From: Trifolium pratense
Taxonomy: Eukaryota; Streptophyta; Magnoliopsida; Fabales; Fabaceae
Assembly: GCF_020283565.1 (NCBI RefSeq)
Contig: NC_060065.1
Coordinates: 24,354,409-24,418,408, forward strand
Length of the DNA stretch: 64,000 nucleotides
Reading direction: 5' to 3'
The position numbers were made by a program, and so were the translations under genes. The notes beneath the pieces were generated by a model. It did no database searches, had not been told where the DNA came from, and saw only the letters and a list, made by a program, of their open reading frames with translations. This document shows, one piece after another, positions 14,301-23,541 of this stretch (position 1 is the stretch's first letter; each line of letters starts with the position of its first letter).

Positions 14301-17300
14301 ACGAGTTTGTCCCACCAGACAGCGGCGGTACTTTTCAGCCTGATTGTCACCATCTTAACCTGCTTGTGCTCAGGGACGTCCATGACGTCGAAAAATCTGT
14401 CAACATCAATCTGCCAATCTAAAAATTCCTCTACACTCATCGTTCCGAAAAACAATGGAATATCTGCTTTCACACGGTAATCATGGTGATTGCCACGATC
14501 GCTTCCTTCTTCAGTCACGACCTCCTCCTCTTCTGAATTCGAATCATCCATCGTATGATTGTTTCCACGACCTCATCCCCTGTTCAGATTGATTCTGTTG
14601 TTCTTGTTAATGTTGTTGTTGTTGTTGGATAACGTTGTCACCTGTGTTGTCAGAGCGGTGATGGTCGCAGTTAAAGCCGCTATGGCACTGTCAAACTCTG
14701 CTTTCGTCACCGGTTGATCTCCCATCTGATCACTTCACGAAAGAACAGGGAAAACCTGCTCTTATGCCAATTGACGCAGAACGAAAGCACTAGGTTAGCA
14801 AAACGCTAAAAACCTAAATGATAATGACAAGCCGCCAGCACAAACTTGTCAAAATAGGGTTTCGGAGTCCAACGAAGGTTGAGATGAAGCTCGAATATTT
14901 TTATTGAATGAAAAAAATTGACTGTCAGTTTGCAACCGTTTAGCTTAAATAGGGAAAAGACAAAACCCTAATGGGCCGAAATTAACAAAGCGAAAAATAA
15001 TAATAAACTGACTAAAATATTAAATTGCTAAATAAACCCCCCTCCTACATCAGTATCTATGAGCCATAATTATAGACTTGAACCATTGGCACCACAAAAG
15101 GAAGTTATGTTCACTGTGCTTTTTTGTGACTAGATGAGAAAACATCACAATTAGCAAAATAAGGAATCATGGTGGAAACATCTCTAGTGATCCGAGAACG
15201 TGTATTCAGCGAAGCTTGAAACACATGTGGAAGGTAGTGGATGAAGAGAATCTTCGAGCGAGACCATCAGTGACCTAGGGATCTTGTATTGATACTAACA
15301 TGAACTTCACTTTCTTCTTAAAAGAAAATGAAATTATGTCTTTTTTTTGTCAAGTAGTCTAGTGGCTAGAAATTCCATCCTTAAGGTGCTTAAATGGGAT
15401 GACCAGGGTTCGAACCCCAGCCCCCTGCATATATAATGTAATATCCCTGCCAACTGAGCTAAGCTCGCGGGACAAATGAATTATGTCTTTGAGTTAGCAA
15501 AAAGAATTAATATTAAAAAATAGGCTTTAATGCAGTTTTGGTCCCCCTATTTTGAAAATCATGAACTTTTGATCCCCTATTTTAAAAGCCAACTTTTTGA
15601 TCCCCTATTTTAGTTTTTTATGAGTTTTAGTCCCCCAACTCATTTTGGCCAATTTTTTGATGATGTGTCGAGCTAATTAATGACGTGGCAGTGTCCATGT
15701 TGGACAAAAATATTTCATGTCATTATTTTTTTTCTTTAATCAAATATTAAAACAATAAAATAATTAAATAAATAATTAACAATAATTAGAAATTAGTAAA
15801 ATGAAGATAACAAAAAAGAAAAATGCAGAAGTAAAAAATCAGAAACTTATTCCCAAATCATGGAACCAACCCTAACGCAGAGTTTGAATAATTTGTTACC
15901 ACCTAACTTAATCCATTACAAGATATCTTAGAACTTAATTAAACCGCCTATTTCAACATAAATGTTGCCACCAACAAGAAAATTCTCAAAAACCATGACA
16001 ACTTCATGGATCCCTTGTTAGGGATGGCAATTTGACCCATACCCAGAGGGTACCCGCAAAAATTACCTACAACGGGTATGGTAAAAACCCGCATTTTGGG
16101 TACGGGCACGGGTATGAGTAATAATCCGCAAAAATGAACGGGTACGGGTGCGGGTACGGGTACCTTAGTACCCACCCCACCCCATACCCGCATAATATAT
16201 ATTTATATTATTATATTATAATATATGTAAATCAATTTAAAACAATACAACTCTACTAATCTATTACATATTTTTAATAAAAATGTTTATTTATAACATA
16301 ATATAAAAATAATGTGAATATTTAACAAAAATTTGAACTTTAACATAAAGTTAGTAATAATTTTGTTTATAATTTTCATTAGTCAATATTAAAATCTTTG
16401 AATTTTTTTTAATTCTATTAAAATTATATGATATTTTATAATTGATCAATTTATTTTTAGTAAAAATGCGGGTAACAGGTACGGGTATGAGTACCTAGGT
16501 ACCCGTAGGGTATGGGGACGGGGGCAAAAGTTGTTACCCACGCGGGTATGGGGATGGGTACGGGTATTTTTTCAATTCGCGGGTATGGGGATAGGTACTA
16601 TAGTACCCTACCCATACCCTACCCATTGCCATCCCTATCCCTTGTTTGCCACCAACTGCATTAAAACTTCGTCTTCGTCTTCAAGTCATCCTCCTTTTTA
16701 TTTGCCAAATTTGAAACCTTCTTCAACTTTCAATTTTTTCCAACAAAGACAATATCACTTTTTTCCCTCGAATAGTTAGTTCTTCATCAAACCAATCAAA
16801 ATTGTTACAACCTTTTTTGCCCTTTAACTGTGAAAGGATAAACATATTGATCTTTTGAAAATAGAAATCAAAATAACATGGAGCTGATTATACAGTTTGA
16901 AGTAGACATATTGAGAGGGAGAGAAACGATTGAGAGGGAGATGTTGGAGAAAGATTGTTGCGACGAAGAGATGATGAATGATGAAAATCGAAGAAGATGG
17001 AGACTGAGAGAGAGGAGGAGCAATATGAAGGACACGATTGAGAGGAAGAGAATGATTGAGAGGGGGAGAAACTTTATGCATTGCTGCGTTTTTCATATTT
17101 GGGTACTTAGGGTTCATGATTTTTATTGGAATTAAACTGATTTTCTAATTATTATTAATTATTTATTTAATTATTTTATTGTTTTAATATTTTTAAAATA
17201 TAATATTTGATTTAAATTTAAAAAATAATGACGTGGAATATCTTTGTCCAACATGGACACTGCCATGTCATTAATTAGCTTGACACATCATCAAAAATTG

Positions 17301-20300
17301 ACCAAAATGAGTTGGGGGACTAAAACTCATAAAAGACTAAAATAGGGGGATCAAAAAGTTGACATTTAAAATAAGGGGATCAAAAGTTCATGATTTTCAA
17401 AATAGGGGGATCAAAACTGCATTAAAGCCTAAAAAATATTAAAAACATCATCAAAGAATTCATATATTAAACTTTTTTTTAAGCAAAATTGGAAATGTAG
17501 AAGCAATATAATGATTTGATGATATCCTACCAAAGTCGGAACACCATCAAACCAACCACCAACAACAACACCCCAAAGATAACATTGATAAGAAATAAAG
17601 AAAACAAAAAAGATGGGGGGCTACACCAAACCCATCAAAGAAGATCAACAAAATCGAAAATTAGGGAGACCGACCCAAAATGATATATTAAACTTTAATT
17701 CCAATCACAATCCAGTCAATTAGGTTCGGTTATAAGTCTGATTTTAACCTTTAAAACCATAACTAGAACTTTCAAGCTATGATGACTTTTACTAGGCTAT
17801 TTGCATTAGTAAATTCCCTCTATAACGATTTATTGTTCCAAAATAGTTGTAATCAATATCAACAATGCGGCCTAAAGTAATGATAAGCAACCTTCACAAC
17901 AATTTTAAAGAAAAAATTAAGCCATAAAACAATAGTAGAGTTAGCTCACCTGATTAGACAATGGTACCTGTCTTGCCACATCCCAAACAATAATCGAATT
18001 CTCACTGATATTACTCCCAGATACATCACTAGAAGAAATGAATTGCTTCCCATTCATTGTAAATTCAACATCTAGAATAGATCCTAAATTTCGATTGTAG
18101 TTATGCACAACTTTTCCAGTTCTGATATCCCATAGTTTAATATGTCCCTTTGATCCCCCAGAAAGGAAGAGGTTTGAATTGTCTGGGTGGAATTTTATAA
18201 CTCCAACCATTTGGTCTTCTCTGAAAACCTGGGTTTCCATCCCCTTTTCAACATCAACCAACCTTGATGTGCAATCATACCCACAAGAAATCATGAAGTG
18301 CCCCTGTTGAGACCACTTTACATCTTTCACTGCAGCATTGTGGAAGTTTAGCACACATGCTTTCTTCTTATCTCTGCTCCATACGTTCCATATACAAATG
18401 GTATTGTCCATCCCAGCAGATGCAAGGAGGTGAGCTGCAAAGAAACTACAATGAACAGATCATTACTAATAACATATACAGCAAGGATATCTCTCTTGCT
18501 CTGGTCTATCCTCTCCTCCTTGAGCAGGTGTGTGATACTTTTAAATATTTTGATTTAATATTTATGCCAGTTTTGAACAAATACTCACTCTAAACAAAAA
18601 TATATAATACAATATTTTCACCAGTAAGAAACAGTATAAGAAAACCACTATTTTCTAAAAGTTATATCACAAACAAGGGCAACAGTTTGTCAACGAAGAG
18701 AATTTACCATGAGTTGATGACCAATGTATAGCATTGACAGCTCTTGTATGTCCAGATAGAGTTGCAGATAGCTTGTCAGGTACCAAGTTCAGGTTTTTAT
18801 GACCATTTGCTTTACTTTTCAACAATGCTACAATGTTATGGGGTATATCAGCATCCGAGATACTCCCTATGTGTATGAAGTATGAACAAGAAAAAGGTCA
18901 GAGTAGTTGCCTCTGTCAATGGTTTAAAGTTCAATATAGAAGTGAGGGAATATATTGAAGCATTAAAATATCAAGCAAGCCTATATCTTAGAAAATTAAA
19001 AGGTCGAGCTCTGTATGGAGAAACAAAGAAATTGTAATTATACAAGTTCATCACTCAGCCTGAGCCTCAGATTATAAGATACTGAAATGCTGCTACAAAT
19101 GGACATCCTTAAATTGTGAACTAGATTATGGGCTAAGATAAACCCATGCCATAGGAAGCTAGCTAAATATAAGGCAAGGGGTCTCATTGTTTCTTTTCTA
19201 TAATATATCTTGTTTCACATTTATTAAATTCACTTAAATGCATTAACCTATATCAAGGTTGTCAGTAGGCTTAAAATAACCTTCAGACTTCAGAGAGCAG
19301 AGCGATGAAGGGGAAGAAGGAACAGAGCAGAGACAGAGAGATGAACTTGAAGATTGAAACGGCGCAATGGACATTTATCACGTGATTTTGAGAAATCAGG
19401 GCACCCAAAGGGGGTGTGAAGAGGACCGAAATACAGAACTGCTATCATGCCGTTATTCACGGATGCTTCTCTAAATAGCGGTTCGCGGCCCTCTGGCGTA
19501 GCGGAGAGGGGGGTCACCTCTACTAACATTATAGGTATTTATATCATGGAAGTAGATAAATATTGCGCTCATAACCCAAAGTTAAAAGCTCTTATCCTAT
19601 TAATGTTATAACAGATTATGAGCTTGTTTAGATAAACTTCTTCAGCACTAAAAAAAATATATATAAAATAGATATTGTATAATGCTTTCTATACAACTCA
19701 TAAATTGAAATATCTGGTTTTCAAATTTTTTAAAATGTAATATCATTTTAATCAATAGCAAACTAACAAAAGGAGAGAAATCTCCTTCACAGGGTTTCGT
19801 CATTTACAATTTAGCTAATTATCAGGTTTCCAAATTCTAACTGTTAAAAATGAATATTCTTCCAATCCCCTATTGAAGCTAACCCCATATCAAATTCCTT
19901 AACTAATTTCTTTAGCTACCTAACTGATTCCGTCACTCGAACAAAGTCTATACACTCTAACTGCTTTACCGCTGCATCTTTCATTCTCATGTCCTAGGTC
20001 CTATCAATGCCACCCCGTGAAAAGTTCAACCATGTCCTATTCCTGTAGTTAAAAATTAGGGATTCCTTCTGATCACATTCCTACATAACTAATACTACCC
20101 CCTCTTGAATCTTGACAATCTGCACACTCTTATCTGAATAACTGCTGTGAGACCCACTCTTGACTGGGCCAAAAGATAACTACCCTCAAGTTGGGTGCTT
20201 GAACTAGACTGTCTAAACCCAAAGGAGCTGCTCCAATGGGATCCATTTAGGACACAAAATCCTTCACCTGGGAAGGGTTATGCTACAAACTAATAGTCTG

Positions 20301-20974
20301 TGCCCAATGCAGAAATATTTGGAGGAGCTGAAAAGAACACGGATCCTCATCCACACCCGGGATATTTCGTTGGGAACATGGAATAATACCATGAAATACC
20401 CCAAGAGTTATACCTCTGAAACTTTTGATGCCTAGGGTTTTCCATTTTACAAATTAAGAAATGGAAGAATTCTTCTTCCAACAGTTTTCCCTTCACAGAG
20501 GGACAAAATAAAATATGATTGAAACCAAGTTATTCTCCATTGAACAAAAAAAAAAAAAAACTAAAACCATAACTAAATAAAAGTATACACAAAAACAAGA
20601 ATCAATATTTAAAGTATGATTGAAACAAGTTGAACAATTTGCAAAATAGAGATAAAAAAAGAGTTGAATTGAAGAGCAGATTAAACGTAAATGAGAAGAA
20701 AAAGAAGAGTACCAGAGAGTGTGAAGGAAGATGATGAAAGGGGAACAGAGTGGGGAGTAGTGATGGAAGCCATAGATGCGCGTTGTCGTTTGGAAACGTA
20801 GCTACCTGGAATGAGAGCTTGTGTATGGAGGTTGGAAGGAGGAGAAGGAGAAGGGAGATAGGGTTTTGGTGGGTTTGAGAAACTGTGGGAAAATTTCTGT
20901 CGCTTGGGTTTTTCTTTTTCTTCTTCTTCATCTTCATCTGAGGAATTCGAATAAGCGTCGCACAGAAGATCCAT
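4982..20974 (-). CDS. WD40 repeat protein, WDR25/Prp17-like (gene spans four exons)
   Basis: Assembled coding exons on the minus strand: 20713-20974, 18708-18866, 17950-18434 and 4982-5353. All three introns are GT-AG and all junctions keep frame, giving 425 residues plus TAG. The start is the ATG at 20974 ([19 protein letters not shown]); an upstream GTG in the same frame is not a plausible plant start. The N-terminus is acidic, then low-complexity and Ser/Pro-rich. From about residue 122 seven WD repeats follow, for example LSGHTRAVN near 124, IKLWD in exon 3 and the final [12 protein letters not shown], enough for one complete propeller. The block around [17 protein letters not shown] is what I recognise from plant WDR25-like proteins, which are related to the splicing factor Prp17/CDC40. 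A role in RNA processing is inference from that relationship. The last intron is 12,596 bp and full of transposons. Confidence 0.85.
5738..6056 (+). mobile_element. TRIM-like miniature LTR element (copy 2)
   Basis: Same family as the element at 1040-1375. Two direct blocks (about 5738-5855 and 5937-6056) share tcacatg/tctcaaat starts, tccctcaccttaca, and endings close to aacccaaattttaa. About 80 bp separate them, including the run ccacgagtcacgttcaag. It lies in the last intron of the WD40 gene. The ends are eroded and no target duplication was found. Confidence 0.45.
6057..7142. other. Intronic stretch, mostly unrecognised
   Basis: Part of the 12.6-kb intron. Short open frames at 6357-6651 have no recognisable domain. 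The last 200 bases before 7143 look like retrotransposon-derived non-coding sequence abutting the gypsy relic, but no LTR boundary can be fixed. Confidence 0.3.
7143..8145 (+). pseudogene. Degenerate Ty3/gypsy pol fragment (RT end, RNase H, integrase start)
   Basis: Several broken frames read in order along a gypsy pol. 7170-7370 matches the connection after reverse transcriptase ([37 protein letters not shown]). 7600-7870 gives RNase H remnants and the run [11 protein letters not shown]. 7880-8075 resembles the integrase zinc-binding region and what follows it ([17 protein letters not shown], then [15 protein letters not shown]). 8090-8145 has [13 protein letters not shown] residues. Stops and frameshifts break it throughout, and both ends are cut off. 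It is a plus-strand relic, opposite to the better-preserved gypsy element at 11.5-15 kb. Confidence 0.65.
8668..8970 (+). pseudogene. Left-arm fragment of BED zinc-finger hAT transposase
   Basis: Starts at an ATG (MAP...) and has the same order of residues as the right-arm copy: [17 protein letters not shown], a CKFC zinc pair and EMFQIV. It is frameshifted, and the coding sequence is interrupted by the MITE inserted at 8971, beyond which CKREIAKE-like coding resumes for about 30 bases. Confidence 0.55.
8971..9322. mobile_element. hAT-type MITE with 8-bp target duplication
   Basis: Ends are taggggtgggca and tgcccaccccta. The flanking octamer atggattg is exactly repeated (8963-8970 and 9323-9330). 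The interior is almost wholly made of ggttcggtt / aaccgaacc variants in both orientations. The insertion splits the left transposase arm of the surrounding fold-back element, so it is the younger of the two. Confidence 0.8.
9343..9678 (-). pseudogene. Right-arm fragment of BED zinc-finger hAT transposase
   Basis: An open frame of 111 codons beginning [10 protein letters not shown]. It shows [17 protein letters not shown], then a zinc-binding layout with C56-x2-C59, H72/H73 and a later C84, as in BED fingers at the start of plant hAT transposases. It stops soon after [10 protein letters not shown], where the inverted arm ends; the dimerisation and catalytic regions are absent. It cannot encode an active transposase. 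Confidence 0.6.
10161..10678 (+). pseudogene. Gypsy leader and gag N-terminal relic
   Basis: 10161-10354 resembles the end of an LTR and leader, including ggtggcaccgactgtaggga, which could be the remains of a primer-binding site. An ATG at 10355 opens [16 protein letters not shown] and about 107 codons with no known domain beyond a gag-like start as seen in large legume gypsy elements. The family assignment is from recognition only. It lies directly against the fold-back element's right end. Confidence 0.4.
10860..11468 (-). mobile_element. LTR-like block
   Basis: A stretch containing cccagttcggtccaataa, gggggagagagcagcccc and caattgggttacaagaatta, plus a run resembling an LTR transcript start/end region. 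I recognise this style of sequence from plant LTRs, but no paired copy is in the window and its boundaries cannot be set. It abuts the broken 3' side of the gypsy element that follows. Small open frames here are not coding. Confidence 0.3.
11469..12299 (-). pseudogene. RNase H of the gypsy element, cut before integrase
   Basis: Begins in the connection region ([20 protein letters not shown]). RNase H follows with D91 (ECDASGIG), E128 (YDQEFYA), D153 (FTDHQALKF) and D193 (ADALRRR). The frame then runs into the linker before integrase ([20 protein letters not shown]) and ends. No HHCC zinc finger or DDE core follows, so the element was truncated here. Confidence 0.8.
12281..13357 (-). pseudogene. 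Reverse transcriptase of the gypsy element
   Basis: About 320 codons of near-intact reverse transcriptase in one frame. Landmarks: [58 protein letters not shown] and the catalytic YFDD at residues 296-299 of this frame (plus-strand 12461-12472). All three catalytic aspartates appear present. The N-terminal 33 residues of the open frame are out-of-frame read-through; the real protein comes from the protease frame before it. The frame is lost again at 12299-12281, just before RNase H. Confidence 0.8.
13484..13990 (-). pseudogene. gag end and protease start, broken
   Basis: The region corresponding to the zinc knuckle is out of frame around 13760. It is followed by an acidic linker and then [18 protein letters not shown], where DNGS is at the place of the aspartic protease D(T/S)G motif. 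A frame shift falls directly after it; the protease continues in the frame 13245-13472 ([25 protein letters not shown]). Confidence 0.6.
14003..14724 (-). pseudogene. gag of the gypsy element, broken
   Basis: Starts at the ATG at 14724 ([15 protein letters not shown]), runs through a threonine-rich segment and an Asn run coded by a CAA/AAC repeat, then hits an in-frame TGA near 14574. Coding resumes with [12 protein letters not shown] and the retrotransposon-gag core ([28 protein letters not shown]), then, after a frame break near 14290-14250, [12 protein letters not shown] and [14 protein letters not shown]. Gag forms the particle; here it is inactivated. Confidence 0.7.
14772..15052 (-). 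repeat. 5' LTR of the gypsy element
   Basis: Begins TG (15052) and ends CA (14773-14772) on the minus strand, followed after two bases by the primer-binding site. The partner LTR is absent, so its age cannot be estimated from LTR divergence. Confidence 0.6.
15053..15331. other. Intronic sequence between gypsy LTR and SINE
   Basis: No recognisable coding, repeat ends or RNA. Confidence 0.35.
15344..15478 (-). mobile_element. tRNA-derived SINE, minus strand (family B)
   Basis: On the minus strand: gagcttagctcagttggcag (A box), then gggttcgaaccctgg (B box), ending with ctacttgacaaaaaaaa. The 12-bp duplication aattatgtcttt is exact on both sides (15332-15343; 15479-15490). Same family as the copies at 51055-51186 (+), 53624-53761 (-) and the fragment at 35580-35675. 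Confidence 0.8.
15523..17429. mobile_element. Mutator-like element with long terminal inverted repeats
   Basis: Inverted repeats of about 190 bp begin ggctttaatgcagttttg and end in the complement at 17429. They contain several runs of the type gatcccctattttaaaa. The 9-bp sequence taaaaaata is duplicated exactly outside (15514-15522; 17430-17438), as expected for Mutator-type elements. The interior has no transposase; it holds an unidentified stretch (15800-16010 joined to 16646-17140) and a hAT MITE. Open frames within it are not convincing genes. It lies in the last intron of the WD40 gene. Confidence 0.8.
16019..16637. mobile_element. hAT-type MITE nested in the Mutator-like element
   Basis: Ends tagggatggcaa and ttgccatcccta, flanked by the exact octamer tcccttgt (16011-16018; 16638-16645). 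The subterminal regions are built of repeated gggtacgggt / acccgtaccc units in both orientations, and the centre is very AT-rich. Removing it and one octamer joins the host element's interior cleanly. Open frames made from the repeats are artefacts. Confidence 0.85.
17439..17949. other. Intronic, nothing recognised
   Basis: AT-rich with an A-rich segment at 17540-17660 that could be old non-LTR debris. No support for a gene. It ends at the exon 3 donor. Confidence 0.35.
17950..18434 (-). CDS. WD40 gene, exon 3
   Basis: 485 nt. The acceptor TTTGCAG|CTCACC completes an Ala codon and continues the first WD repeat ([18 protein letters not shown]). It carries repeats two to four, with the WD-type endings [16 protein letters not shown] and IIVWDVARQ. 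It ends in phase 0 at SNQ with donor CAG|GTGAGC. Confidence 0.88.
18708..18866 (-). CDS. WD40 gene, exon 2
   Basis: 159 nt, too short to stand out as an ORF. The acceptor ATAG|GGAG supplies GG to complete the Gly codon begun in exon 1. It encodes about 53 residues including [20 protein letters not shown], the start of the first WD repeat. The donor is ATG|GTAAATT. Confidence 0.85.
18867..20712 (-). other. WD40 gene intron 1
   Basis: 1,846 bp. It contains a GC-richer island at 19280-19530 with an unexplained open frame. It also contains, at about 19900-20510, sequence with the texture of the non-coding 3' part of an LTR retrotransposon on the minus strand, but no ends or coding domain were found, so I leave it unclassified. 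Confidence 0.4.
20713..20974 (-). CDS. WD40 gene, exon 1
   Basis: 262 nt encoding residues 1-87 plus one base. The first residues are followed by the acidic run [10 protein letters not shown] and a Ser/Pro-rich linker, then SYVSKRQRA. The donor reads CTCTCTG|GTAC at 20712. Open frames overlapping it in other frames and on the plus strand are shadows. Confidence 0.85.
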
Positions 20975-21139
20975 CTCCGTCTTCGCTGCTTCCAATTTCA
21001 CCTTCTCTTTTTTCCTTACTTTTTGTTAGGTTTTCAAGGGAGTTGCCCTTAGCAATAAATATAATACTCCTCCGTGGGGAAGTTTATTTTTTAAAATTAA
21101 TCGAGAAATCATTCCTATTATAAATGAGTTTAATTGTTG

Positions 21140-21294
21140 TGCACTGTCGGTGTAAATATTTTTTACACATATATCTAATGATGTGTTGCCACATTATTTA
21201 ATGAATGTGACACATCATGTGTTTTTAATTACCATACATGATGTGTCGGTATATTATTGGACGCATGTGTAAAATAATTTTACACTGACGGTGC
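21140..21294. mobile_element. MITE, 155 bp
   Basis: Terminal inverted repeats tgcactgtcggtgtaaa / tttacactgacggtgca. The interior repeats the theme again (gatgtgttgccacat, gacacatcatgtg). It lies about 170 bp upstream of the WD40 start codon, so it may be in or next to the promoter. No clear target duplication. Confidence 0.6.
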
Positions 21295-22556
21295 ATATAA
21301 ATTAAATTAATTATAAATTAGATATATTAGATTTTCAATAAATCTAAAAAATAAATTTTTTTCTTATATTTAGGATGGGAGGTAGTAAAATAAATCCTTT
21401 CATTTGTCCCTAAATAAATAAATCCTTTCAATTCCACATTATTATGAACAATAATGCTAAATGATCACAAATTCCTACTTTTTTTTCTCATTTGACACTC
21501 ACAAATTCCTACTTCTAATGAACTATTCATGTTAAATTCTTTTAATGAAATTTTTTTAATCAATATTAATATTTCATTAATCACAAAAATAAAAAATACA
21601 TATATTGTTAACCATATTTTAATTTAGTAAAAAAAAATCACTTTTTTAACGTTTATTGTATTTTATTAATCACTTTGACAATTTCGTTAACTTTTTTAAC
21701 TTTTAGTAAAAATAAAATAAAATAAACTTCTTTAATTTGAAATACAATTCATTGATCACTTGTTTTATATTATATATTGTCAATTTTGTTTTGAAACTAT
21801 TTAAAATAATAAAAATTTATGCCATAGGCAAAATAAAATGTTGTGTGGCTTGCTAAATGAGAAGAGAAAAGTAAAAATCTTAACGATTGTCAATAATATT
21901 TTTTAAAAGCAAAAATCACGACTCTTCTTATTTTTATGGCTAAAAAAAATGATATTATTAACGTCAATTCAATATCAGTTACATCTTTATTATATGTTGT
22001 TTTAATTAAATCGGTGTCAATTAAGTCATTGATTCAATCATAAAAATAAAAATAATCATAAATTATACTTTTAAACATCAACATATATTATATTTTCTCT
22101 TATATTAATTTAAGACCGGAGGGAGTAAGTTTATAACAGTAATCAAATAATAAAAATTTATGACATAGGCAAAAAAAAAGTTACTTAAATGATACATTAA
22201 CCACATTAAATGGTAAATATTCAAAGTTTCTCAACAACAATATAGTTATTAATCATATTATATGGACAATGAAATGTAAGTATGTCTCCATTCAGCATAT
22301 TGTTAGCAGCACAATAAGTTGTTCAACCATGTGCGATTAAAAGCTTTAGATCAGCTGTGTCATGACTTATTTTCAATTTTCATAGAATTTTTATGTTTGA
22401 TAGTCCGCATAAATAAACGTAATTTTTTATTTTTTTTGCTTTAAATATGTAGTTGACAAATTGATGAGTGGCTGAAAATCAAATGAAAAAATAAGTAACA
22501 ATGATGTTTTTATTTAAGTTGAATTGAAATGAACTAATGTAGTAGCTTACCAAAGG
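21295..22556. other. AT-rich intergenic DNA
   Basis: Very AT-rich, with isolated ggaggtagta / ggagggagta runs that are probably the ends of decayed Stowaway-type MITEs (about 21375 and 22115). No gene seen. Confidence 0.35.
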
Positions 22557-22895
22557 TGTAGTAACCTCATGATTTCTTTGAAGAATAACATGAAATGATG
22601 GATGAAATTTTGGAGGTGTGCTTAAAGTATGAAATGGAGGAAAAACATTCGAATTGACATCAAGTAGATCAATTTTAATTTTGAAGAAATTATCTCCTAA
22701 GTAACTAAAGTAGACTTATTTATAGCCGATGAATTCATATTGATATCTTAGTTCATTCCAACCAGTTGTTAGCATATGATGCAATATTGATTTATTGAAT
22801 GTCATAGTGTGAAAAATTTTGTTGTTTACTTGTAAATGTCATTTTTCTGGCAATTCATCATAAAACTCAGCAACAAAAAATGGTCCGATTTCACC
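22557..22895 (-). pseudogene. Broken B3-domain-like gene fragment
   Basis: One continuous minus-strand frame of about 110 codons reads GEIGPFFVAEFYDELPEK, stop, HLQVNNKIFHTMTFN, LTTGWNELRYQYEFIGYK, stop, VYFSYLGDNFFKI, then a Ser/Pro/His-rich tail ending at a possible donor (CTTTG|GTAAGC). The order and spacing resemble the plant B3 DNA-binding fold, where a W-x2-L-R block is followed by a Y-x-F-x-Y-x-G-x2-F strand. Two in-frame stops break it. The B3 assignment is pattern recognition without a search; the coding origin is better supported than the family. Confidence 0.4.
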
Positions 22896-23541
22896 AACAT
22901 GCTACAAAGTGAAGAAAAAAAATCGTTAGTTAGCAAAATAAATTAGGAACGTAAATAACATAAAACAAATATGGATATGATGCCATTGTTAAAAACCTGA
23001 TTAGGTGCATGAATTGTTACAAAATTTTATTTGACATTTGTTTTGTTAACATGATACATAATTTGATAAAATGAATAATTTATCTAAGTGAAAAATTGTT
23101 AAGAAACCTTTCTATACAAGTAGCAATATTTATAAGGATTGAAGGTCTTGATAACACGTGATAGAGTACTCATATTAAAATTTATGTATTATTTAATCTA
23201 TTAGGGAGGTTGGGGAAATTAATTTTGATATCAAAGGTGATTGACATGATATGGGTTTTTATTGTGTCTAGAGATCTATACGTAGGAATAAACTATGTAT
23301 ATTTAGATATCAACTATAACTTTATAAAAGAAAATGAGTTAGTTTAAAGGGGTCTCTAGTTTAAATGGTGTAAGCATTAGTGGAGTATAATTTTGTTACT
23401 CTCCCATATCATTAATATAAGAAAGAGTTGAATATTTAGATACATTAAAATATTGATTTATCTAATACATCGGAGTATAATTCATATACATTAAAAAAAA
23501 AAGTGAACTATTTTGTTATAACCAGAGTGAATATTATTTTA

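Larger units (their letters stand above)
11469..15052 (-). mobile_element. Ty3/gypsy retrotransposon, 3'-truncated, minus strand
   Basis: Order on the minus strand: 5' LTR 15052-14772 (TGATGTAGG ... TGCGTCA, 281 bp), a two-base gap, a primer-binding site at about 14769 (TGGCATAAGAGC, close to the usual initiator-Met tRNA type TGGTATCAGAGC), gag from 14724, protease, reverse transcriptase and RNase H down to 11469. There the frame stops shortly after the residues that precede the integrase zinc finger. Integrase and the 3' LTR are missing. At least four frame breaks and an in-frame TGA show it is dead. It lies in the last intron of the WD40 gene, on the same strand as that gene. Confidence 0.85.

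Noticed and set aside
16531..17135. Open frames inside the Mutator-like element
   Set aside because: One is made of the MITE's gggtac repeats. The others (both strands, 16824-17135) overlap each other and are low-complexity Arg/Glu or Ser/Pro runs without recognisable domains.
17941..18411. Separate short WD40 gene or pseudogene
   Set aside because: Splice sites and phase link it to exons at 18708-18866, 20713-20974 and 4982-5353 into one complete seven-repeat protein.
19290..19529. Minus-strand open frame in WD40 intron 1
   Set aside because: GC-richer than its surroundings but lies between proven exons, has no domain, and including it would break the frame-consistent join between exons 1 and 2.
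20681..21001. Longer first exon starting at 21001
   Set aside because: That start would be GTG; the ATG at 20974 is in the same frame, and the part beyond 20712 lies past a consensus donor.
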